Positions 1 through 6,800 of a stretch of DNA of 7,044 nucleotides are shown one piece after another. This DNA comes from Blastocatellia bacterium (GTDB lineage Bacteria; Acidobacteriota; Blastocatellia; Chloracidobacteriales; JADJPF01), in contig JAHFUF010000136.1 in NCBI GenBank assembly GCA_023265235.1, positions 1 through 7,044 on the forward strand. The letters run 5' to 3'. Both the position numbers and the translations under genes were made by a program. Below the pieces are notes generated by a model. It was given only the letters and a program-made list of their open reading frames with translations, was not told the DNA's origin and searched no databases. Positions within the stretch are counted from its first letter, which is position 1. Each line of letters begins with the position of its first letter.

Positions 1-162
1 GCAATTGGAAATGGTAAAAATGCTGGTCGAATGGCAGCCAGAATCCTTTCTATAAAAGACGAAACCCTTGCTAATAAGCTGCAAGGGTTTATGGATAAAA
101 TAGCTGAGGATGTAAAAAATATTAGTCTTTCCTACAAAACTATTTATTTTTTACTTCTTTAG
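1..162 (+). CDS. purE: PurE-like N5-carboxyaminoimidazole ribonucleotide mutase, C-terminal part (5' end outside the window)
   Basis: Frame 1 of the + strand is open from the first base to a TAG at 160-162 and encodes 53 residues. The start, AIGNGKNAGRMAARIL, matches the conserved C-terminal block of class I PurE proteins (AIG..xNAG..AA.IL), followed by the usual amphipathic last helix (about residues 19-40). PurE is cytosolic and moves the carboxyl group of N5-CAIR to give CAIR in de novo purine synthesis. The family is usually about 160-170 residues long, so roughly the first two thirds lie left of the window. The last 13 residues, ISLSYKTIYFLLL, look unlike a PurE tail and run into the convergent patatin gene, with a 23-bp overlap. 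They may be an extension that arose when an earlier stop was lost. The family call rests on one motif and the helix, seen by eye; I am fairly sure of it. The gene has no evident functional link to the - strand operon. Confidence 0.82.
   Translation, partial: AIGNGKNAGRMAARILSIKDETLANKLQGFMDKIAEDVKNISLSYKTIYFLLL
62..90 (-). terminator. Perfect 10-bp hairpin inside the purE end; possible terminator of the - strand operon
   Basis: The arms AAACCCTTGC (62-71) and GCAAGGGTTT (81-90) are perfect inverted repeats around a 9-nt loop. Read on the - strand, the hairpin begins about 50 nt after the patatin stop, and the downstream arm ends in GGGTTT followed by CGTCTTTTAT. This gives a T-rich but interrupted tail, as in a weak intrinsic terminator. 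On the + strand the hairpin lies inside purE and is followed by ATGGATAAAA, so termination there would cut the gene short. The structure is seen directly; the terminator role is inferred from position and tail. Confidence 0.35.
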
Positions 163-1627
163 TAGGTGTTTCTGGAATGGCATTATCCATTCCAGGTTCA
201 TCTGAAGAGATCCCTTGTAATCCATAATACTTACGACAAGTTTTTAGTAAAACAGCAATTTCTTCACGAGGCGCAATTTCAATTGCTGCTTGAGAAAAGA
301 TTTTCTTTAATCGATCATAATCATTTAGGAAAGACCGATAAACCGCTACTTCACCTTCATAATTAAGTTGGGCAATTTGTTGAACATTTATGTCTTGTAA
401 TGGATGTGTTCGAGCAGTTTTACTATGACGACTAGGCTTAAAGATTTGAATATAAATATTGTTGTCTTCTTCATGACGATAGGAACGCAAGGCTGTATTA
501 AACTTTTCTAAATAAGTCATTTTTAATGATAATGAGAGCATTTCTAGTACGCTTAAATTAGTATAATCACTACCAGGAGGAAACACTGGGGGAACAAAAG
601 GAAAGAAAGTTAAAATAATTGCTGGAGTTTTATGTGAAGGTCTTACGTAGTTGATACGGTCAATTAAATTTTGTAAGTGTAAACTCTTAATCACACCACC
701 ATCTGTATAGTATTTGTCTGTTTGTTTTAGGTAGCCAGGTTTGAAAAACACTGGAATAGCACAAGATATCTCAACACATTTTGAAATAGGGACATCTACA
801 AGGTCATAAGGTAGGTGTTCGCCATGAGTACCAAAAACACGTACTTGAGAAGTGTTTAGTTCTGCGGCATAAAGATATAACTCTTTTGTTAAACTCTTAA
901 AACTATCGTCATAGGGAGAAAATTCTTCAATAACTTCTTTAATATATTGGCCAATTCCTTCAGGAGTATAAAGGCCACCTTTAATAGTATCTAAAACATT
1001 ATGAATAACATTATTAACATTTGCTTGTTCAAACGCGCCATAACGCACCAAGCGAGCTAGAACACGCATATCAGAAAAGCTTAACTTTGGTGTATTTTTA
1101 CCAGGTAGCCAGATCATAGGCAAATCTAGCTTGATTAGGCCATTGACTACTGAGGCAATAGTACGAAGTACCCCTCTTGAAAGTTGCTCAATCAGAGTAA
1201 AATACATTAGCGGTTGTGTGCCTAGTGTTCCACGAGAAAGAGAAGGAAAAGCAGCAGATTGTTCTAGCATTACATCCCGTATAACATGTGGCGAAAACCC
1301 AAGTGCCATTAGGGTAGAAACAATTGCCCCAGCAGAAACTCCTTGGTAGCCAGTTAATAGATCATTAAGTTTTGTCTCATGCTTTTCATTAAGATTAAGA
1401 ATTTTTTCTAGGGCACATAGCCCACCTATTTCAAAGCCCAGTGCTGGAACACCACCACCAGCTAAGGCCAAATAAATAAGACCTTTTTGTTTGTTGCGTT
1501 TATTTTTAGGGTGACTATTAATAGGGGTAATATTATTAGTCGTCCGTTTTGACGGTTTTTCAGACATAGTTACTCGCTTTTGATTGGAGGTTTTTAATGG
1601 AGAGAATAAATTACCAGCATTGTACAT
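140..1627 (-). CDS. Patatin-like phospholipase
   Basis: A predicted serine lipid acyl hydrolase of the patatin family, using a Ser/Asp dyad to cleave acyl chains from membrane lipids. Residue numbers count the GTG at 1630 as residue 1. A glycine-rich oxyanion loop AGGGVPALGFEIGG lies at 57-70, the nucleophile elbow GVSAG at 97-101 (Ser99), and the catalytic Asp in DGG at 310-312. The Arg/Lys common after the glycines (GGGxRG) is absent. Residues 22-50 are polar and basic, with no signal peptide or membrane helix. The start is uncertain. GTG 1630 and ATG 1627 lie just after an in-frame stop with AAAGG too close for ideal spacing; ATG 1567 (MSEKPSKRTT) has a GAG at better spacing and would still keep the whole domain. 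It is the last gene of the - strand set, about 96 nt after the S8 gene, and its end overlaps purE. Patatins act as effectors in some defence systems (CapV of CBASS), but also in ordinary lipid turnover, so the role here is open. Confidence 0.9.
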   Translation of the reverse strand: MYNAGNLFSPLKTSNQKRVTMSEKPSKRTTNNITPINSHPKNKRNKQKGLIYLALAGGGVPALGFEIGGLCALEKILNLNEKHETKLNDLLTGYQGVSAGAIVSTLMALGFSPHVIRDVMLEQSAAFPSLSRGTLGTQPLMYFTLIEQLSRGVLRTIASVVNGLIKLDLPMIWLPGKNTPKLSFSDMRVLARLVRYGAFEQANVNNVIHNVLDTIKGGLYTPEGIGQYIKEVIEEFSPYDDSFKSLTKELYLYAAELNTSQVRVFGTHGEHLPYDLVDVPISKCVEISCAIPVFFKPGYLKQTDKYYTDGGVIKSLHLQNLIDRINYVRPSHKTPAIILTFFPFVPPVFPPGSDYTNLSVLEMLSLSLKMTYLEKFNTALRSYRHEEDNNIYIQIFKPSRHSKTARTHPLQDINVQQIAQLNYEGEVAVYRSFLNDYDRLKKIFSQAAIEIAPREEIAVLLKTCRKYYGLQGISSDEPGMDNAIPETPTKEVKNK

Positions 1628-1665
1628 CACCTTTTAGATTCTGTACTATAGCGATGATTTCCTTA

Positions 1666-1693
1666 ATTTGAAGCCCTAGATTTGAAGCCCTAG
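1666..1693. repeat. 14-bp perfect tandem repeat between the S8 and patatin genes
   Basis: ATTTGAAGCCCTAG occurs twice in direct succession (1666-1679 and 1680-1693) in the 96-nt gap upstream of the patatin start. Two copies could be a recent slippage duplication or a paired binding site. No clear promoter or hairpin is tied to it. Confidence 0.7.
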
Positions 1694-1723
1694 CGATAGT
1701 CTTAGTTTTTAAGAAAGTATTTT

Positions 1724-2710
1724 TTAAGGAAGCGGTACAGCTTTAATTGCTTTGTAACAATCAATTAAACCTCTTCCTACAAAGTTTTTGGTTAGGTTAG
1801 GGATTTCTTGACAGGTATTTTTGATGATTTGCTGGATTTCTGGCGGAGTTAGAAGAGGGTTTTTTTCTAGCATCAAAGCTGCTAAACCTGCTACTTGAGG
1901 GGCAGCACCACTAGTGCCCCACCAATTCTTTGATGAATACTTGCCATCTCCCCAGAGCACTTCTCCGTAAGTTGGTGCTGAACAATCAGGTTTTTCTGTT
2001 TTATTGTCCCAAATCCCGCGACTACTATTAGCGTGCAAAGTGTAACGATTATTTGTTGGTGCAGGCATTTTTAAGTCTCTATCCACAGTACTAACAGTAA
2101 TGACTTCTGGTAAAGCATTTGCTCCCCAAATAGTGTTAGGAAAAGGGCTAAAATAATTATGTCCGCAATATTCATTATGATTATCACCTGCTGCAAACAC
2201 TAGGACTATATTATTTGCTACAGCTTTTTTTACAATATCTAGGAGAGCTTGAGAATGATTACGGTAATGGCAACTTTTTATTGCATAGGAGTTGTTGACC
2301 ACTAGGCGGCCAATTTTTTTGTCTACCACTAGTTGAATCAAAAATTCATAGGCTTGACATAATTCTTGGTCAGGAAATTGGTCTTTTACTTGTTTAGGCT
2401 TACAGGAAATCAGTGTAGCATCTGGGGCAACACCACTAAATTGGCCTCCTAATTGACTATTAGCCGCAGCAATGCAGGCTATCATTGTGCCGTGTATATC
2501 ACTATCCGTCCAAGGATCTATTTCTGGTGAAGGAGACCATTGGTAAGGAGATTTTTTCCCTAAAGTACTAAATTCTTTTGCTTTACCCTCAATACCTGTG
2601 TCAATAATCGCAATATGAACGCCTTTACCAGTAAAGCCCATTTGCCAAGCCCTATCAGCATTGATTTGTTTTATAATGTCATTAAGTCCAAGCTTAATAA
2701 GATTGGTCAT
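1724..2710 (-). CDS. Subtilisin-like (S8 family) serine peptidase, apparently intracellular
   Basis: A 328-residue serine endopeptidase with the S8 catalytic triad: Asp37 in IAIIDTGI, His73 in DIHGT and Ser267 in GTSGAAPQVAG. The motif before the Asp, NADRAWQMGFTGKGV (18-31), is also typical. The oxyanion position is unusual: the normal AAGN reads AAGDN (173-177), placing Asp176 where Asn is expected and Asn177 one step later. There is no signal peptide and no inhibitor propeptide. The catalytic domain starts almost at once and fills the whole protein, as in cytoplasmic subtilases that do not need self-cleavage of a long propeptide. The ATG at 2710 is the only sensible start, since an in-frame TGA lies seven codons upstream, but no Shine-Dalgarno match precedes it. 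The gene follows the unknown 344-residue gene after 76 nt containing a long hairpin. The substrate is unknown; neighbouring proteins are candidates. The family call is firm; the role is not. Confidence 0.95.
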   Translation of the reverse strand: MTNLIKLGLNDIIKQINADRAWQMGFTGKGVHIAIIDTGIEGKAKEFSTLGKKSPYQWSPSPEIDPWTDSDIHGTMIACIAAANSQLGGQFSGVAPDATLISCKPKQVKDQFPDQELCQAYEFLIQLVVDKKIGRLVVNNSYAIKSCHYRNHSQALLDIVKKAVANNIVLVFAAGDNHNEYCGHNYFSPFPNTIWGANALPEVITVSTVDRDLKMPAPTNNRYTLHANSSRGIWDNKTEKPDCSAPTYGEVLWGDGKYSSKNWWGTSGAAPQVAGLAALMLEKNPLLTPPEIQQIIKNTCQEIPNLTKNFVGRGLIDCYKAIKAVPLP

Positions 2711-2734
2711 AGAACAACTGCTAGTAAATCATTT

Positions 2735-2779
2735 TATCTAGAGCAAGTTAGAGTTTTTAATTCTAGCTTACTCTAGATA
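2735..2779. repeat. Long imperfect inverted repeat (18-bp arms, 9-nt loop) upstream of the S8 peptidase
   Basis: The arms at 2735-2752 (TATCTAGAGCAAGTTAGA) and 2762-2779 pair over 18 positions with one G-U wobble and one C-A mismatch. On the - strand it begins 7 nt after the stop codon of the 344-residue gene and ends 24 nt before the S8 start. No T-tract follows on the - strand (AAAATGATTT), so it is not a standard intrinsic terminator. It could be an mRNA stability or processing element, a partial attenuator, or a site for a dimeric DNA-binding protein. The structure is seen directly; its function is unknown. Confidence 0.6.
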
Positions 2780-2786
2780 TAATTGA

Positions 2787-3821
2787 CTAAGAAACAGGGT
2801 TAAAAATTACTGAGTAACATGGTACAGGGCGTGGAAAAGCAGCAATACTTCCACTGTTTATATCTAAAGGGTTAGTTGGTACTCGTAAATCTTCAGAAGG
2901 GAGAGTCCTACCAGAAATTAAATAGAGTAATTCAAAATCTATATCTATTCCATCAACCTCTAGGGTTGAGTTTGCTACAGAGAAGGGAGGAGAGTTTTCT
3001 ACTAAGATTGTTGTTAATTCTTTTCCTTCTACATCAAAGGTAAGTCCTACGCCTTTTTTACCAAACTCATATTTTTTGTTTTTGGATAAAATCTCTACTT
3101 TAGTAACAGACTCGGCTAAATCTACCTTAAAGGATACAGTGGATACATATTTTTTCTCATTTTTTGCACTGCTATAACGAGTAGAGGTAAATACATAAGG
3201 GCTAGAGACATTTTTATGACCATCACCAGGAAATGCCGCAATTTTTGCAGTTACTTCATTAGAGTCATTTGCTTTTTTCGTTCCATTAAGTCTTAGTCTT
3301 GCACAGAGGTTTAGCTCTTTAGACTGTCCTTTGTACAAATATAAGTTTTCTTGGAGGCTACCTTGATTTACAGGTATGCCATTGTGATAAATATCTGGCA
3401 TATTGGGAATTGATTTATAAAAATCTGTGTAGTCATCTGAACTATGAATTCCAACTGAACCATCTAATTCTGACCAACCAGTATTTTTATCATAAACCCT
3501 AATAACTAGGTCGTCTTCGTATAAAAGCCAACGCCTATTTAATGGCCAATCAGGGTCTGTTGGTTCTAAGCCAACCTCATCATTAGGTTTGAATTCTTGC
3601 ACTTTTGGGGTGTAAGATGCTTGGTCGCAAGATAAATCTTTATCATAGAAGCGTAAGGCAGGTATGTGAGATACATGGTTAATTCCTGTAGCACTAGTGC
3701 CAGGAGCACAGCCATTTACTAACATAACATAAAGATTGCTTGCTAGGAATTTATCATCGTTATTTTTTAATTGTGGTACAAAACCACACAAACTTCTCAC
3801 TAATATTTCAAAAGTAGGCAT
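2787..3821 (-). CDS. Hypothetical protein, 344 residues, likely beta-rich and cytoplasmic
   Basis: I do not recognise the family with certainty. The protein opens with a short strand-like segment MPTFEILVRSLCGFVPQ, with no true signal peptide or membrane helix. It has many alternating polar/hydrophobic stretches (for example 104-110 DLVIRVY and 225-243), suggesting a mainly beta fold. The pentapeptide IAAFP appears twice, at 194-198 and 326-330, the second near the C-terminus. A segment DIDFELLYLISGRTLPSEDL (293-312) precedes a proline-rich tail. Six Cys are spread through it without metal-site spacing. The ATG at 3821 is supported by AGGAG seven bases upstream, the best ribosome binding site in the window. 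It starts 27 nt after the TPR-CHAT stop, so it is surely co-transcribed with it, and it precedes the S8 gene. Its place between two protease genes makes it a candidate substrate, effector or adaptor, but this is inference only. Confidence 0.88.
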   Translation of the reverse strand: MPTFEILVRSLCGFVPQLKNNDDKFLASNLYVMLVNGCAPGTSATGINHVSHIPALRFYDKDLSCDQASYTPKVQEFKPNDEVGLEPTDPDWPLNRRWLLYEDDLVIRVYDKNTGWSELDGSVGIHSSDDYTDFYKSIPNMPDIYHNGIPVNQGSLQENLYLYKGQSKELNLCARLRLNGTKKANDSNEVTAKIAAFPGDGHKNVSSPYVFTSTRYSSAKNEKKYVSTVSFKVDLAESVTKVEILSKNKKYEFGKKGVGLTFDVEGKELTTILVENSPPFSVANSTLEVDGIDIDFELLYLISGRTLPSEDLRVPTNPLDINSGSIAAFPRPVPCYSVIFNPVS

Positions 3822-3828
3822 AAAGCTT

Positions 3829-3833
3829 CTCCT
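3829..3833 (-). promoter_or_regulatory. Shine-Dalgarno site of the 344-residue gene
   Basis: On the - strand the sequence reads AGGAGAAGCTTTATG: AGGAG with a 7-nt spacer before the ATG at 3821. It confirms that start. The S8 start has no such site and the patatin starts only weak ones, so translation strength may differ along the operon. Confidence 0.85.
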
Positions 3834-3848
3834 ATTAAAATAAAAACC

Positions 3849-6800
3849 TTAATTTTTTGTACTAGCTCCTACTACTAAAAACGGTGCCCACATAGCAGGG
3901 GGGTTAACTTTAGTATTAGGATCATCAATTAATGAAAGTTGAGCCAAGCGCAAAGCCTCAATAGCATTTTTGCCGCTCAAAAGATTTTTATGGAAAGCAA
4001 TAAATAGTTTTGAGGATGCTTTGTCATTTGCATTCCACAAACTACCAATAACAGTTGGAACTCCGTTAGATAAAAAAGGACGCGCTAGGCTGGCAATTCC
4101 TTCTCCAGCAATAGATTGACCGTTAGCAGAATGACAGGCTGCTAAGATGACTAAACGAGTATAGGAAAATTTATAGTTATATAATTCATATGCATAAAGC
4201 TCTCCTGTATCATCTTTATCTTTTTTATCTTGAGTATCTGGTGCCATTAACAGTTTAGAGTAAAGAGGAGCGTCTAATTCCATTATTGCATGCCCAGCAA
4301 AATGAATAATGGAGCTAGTTTTAATATTTTCAAAAAAAATTTTCTTAGTGGCTTTTTGTTCTGTAACAAAAATAGAATTTTTATACAGTTTAGTTATTTC
4401 TTCGACTTCTTTAGCTGATAAACTTAGGTTGGGTAAAGAAGGAAATAAGCCACGGTTAAAACTAGGGTTTCCAATAGCAAAAATAGACTTATTATCTTTT
4501 TTGGCTAATTCTTTGTCGCGTTCTAAACAATGAGTAAAAATTGTTGCACTAGGCGCGATAGCAATTGGATATTGTTGAATTAAATATTTGTTTGTTTCTG
4601 AGTCAATTAATGCAGAAAATGGTAGGAAATGTAGGTCTTTATCTGGAATAAAAACAAGGGTTGTTTCTAGGGGTAATAGTGCTTTAATTGGGCGAAATAT
4701 AAGATCAAAAATATTAGTAGAAATTGTTTTTGTTTCTAGAGTATTTTTAGGGTTTTCAATAGACTTTTTCAATGAATTAACTAGTTTAGTAATAGTATTT
4801 TCTGCAACAGGTAGGCTAAAAAATTCAATACCATTTTGTTTTATTACCCAAATTAACAAATAATTACTGAGCATTTTATATTCAATAATGGCAGTGTTTT
4901 TAGGAAGTTTAGTTTGAACCTCTGTTAACTTTAATGGTAGTGAATTAGCCTTGTAGTTTTTGTTAAGCTCGCTATTAAGAAGATTTAATGGTAAAGGCTT
5001 AGTATTAAAAGAGTCCAAAAGAGCACGAGCATGAGCATCTTCAGTATAGTTAAATGCTAAAATAGCGTTTTTTTGAAAAATGGCTTGCAACTCAATCATT
5101 GTTTCATAAATTTTTTGTGGTTTTTGAAAAAAGGTTATCTTATGTTCTTCATTGTCAATTATTTTTCTTTCTCGTTCTATTTCTTTAATACTTATTTCTA
5201 AATCTATTTCTGCTTTTTTATATTCACCTAATGATATGTAAGCAAGAGCGCGGGAGTAATAAATAGAGGTAAAATTATATCTATCTAGAGTATTATGATT
5301 AGTTTTAATAAGGGTATTAAATTTCTCTATTACAATCTTAGGATCTGTTTTTAACTTATAACTACTTTCTATAATTTCTATTTCTTGGTTTGTACTTTTT
5401 TGATAAGTAAGATTAGGTATTAGTCTTAGATGTTGTTTAGCTCTATCTAAATCTAAAAAAGCTTCAGTAGTATTATTAAGCTGATAATTTATTTGGCTTC
5501 TATAAAAAAAGCTTGCAGATAAAAACAAATGGTCGTTTGACTGTGTAGCAACGTTTATTTGTTGGTTAATAAAGCATAATGCTGATCTAGTTTCACCTAA
5601 TTTACCTAATGAAAAAGAAGTAGCTAAAAGAATATTCATTTGTTTAGTTGATTTAGGCAATTGGCTAAAAGAGACTAAAGCTTGGTATTGATAAAACCAT
5701 ATTTTTCTTTTATCTCCTACTCTTTCTAAAATATCAGTCATCAATATATTAGCCATAGCAGTATTTTCACTGTCATCAATTTGTTTTAAGTATTTTAGGG
5801 CTGATTTTTGAGATAAAATGGCTTGGCTTAATTCTAGTTGGTAAAGCTGAATTGTTCCTAAGCTATACCAACAAAGCCCAAGTAGGTTAGGATAGTTATT
5901 ATTTTCTGTGTTAAGTAGAATTTTGTTTAATAGGTCAAGAGCTTTTATATAACCGAATTGCTCCATTTGGCAACGGGCTAATAAAAAGGTTGTCATCAAG
6001 TAGCTTGAGGAATCATTTAGCTCAGCAAAAATATTTTGTGATTTAACAAGTGAAAGCAATGCTTTTTGCAACTGATATTGCCTATATAGTTCAAGCCCAT
6101 TTTTGTAAAGACTATGTGCTGTAGCAAGTTTATGTTGATGGTCGGTTAATGTTAATAAATCAGGGTTGTTTAAAAAACTGACTTCAAGGCTAGGAACAAT
6201 TGCAGATAGTGAATCTTTAATTTGGTGGTCATTATGTACATCAACTAAAGTTAGTCCAATTATTCGTGCAATTTCTAAAAAACGCCAAGCTTCATCAATA
6301 TGCCCTTCAAGACAAGCATTTGCCCAACTAGGAAATAAGTCTTCTAATGCATAAATTCTTGCAGGGTGTGGAAAACGGGAGATAATTTCTTTGGCCAGTT
6401 TTTCATTTCCTTGCCAAATAGCCTGATTAAGCCGTTCTTTTTCAGCAGGCCAAAGAGATAAACGCACAGGAGCAGTGGCTATTTCTAAATGCTTGCGTGC
6501 TTCATCTGCCCAAGGAGAAGAGGGATCGGTTTTTAAGTACTCTTGCCAGTATTCTTTGGCTGATGGAAGTAAATGAACTTTCTCTAAAATTAATGCTTGA
6601 TTAAACTTTGCTTCAATTAGCGATGGATTAGCCTCTATGGCTTCAGCTATTGTAGAAAGAGCACGAAATAAATAACGAGGCTGATTACTTGAACTTGCGT
6701 AAGCTAAATAAGCTACAGCCAAGTCATTTAATAACTCTGCATTTTTAGGCGACTCTACTAGCTGTTCTTCCAAGCGACATAGCGATTTATAAAACTCTGC

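Noticed and set aside
1645..1672. Possible - strand promoter (TTCAAA, 16 nt, TATAGT) before the patatin gene.
   Set aside because: Only a partial match in AT-rich DNA, and the implied transcript start would be too close to the first start codons. It would fit only the internal ATG at 1567, so it is too weak to list.
2787..3821. The unknown protein as a bacterial gasdermin.
   Set aside because: The protease neighbours suggested it, but the length, N-terminus and sequence do not resemble gasdermins I know; only structure prediction could revive the idea.
166..6354. Several open + strand frames of 60-90 codons within the four - strand genes (for example 166-366, 1131-1349, 4309-4533, 4588-4863, 6166-6354).
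   Set aside because: They lie antisense to well-supported genes, show no recognisable motif and have compositions expected of shadow frames.
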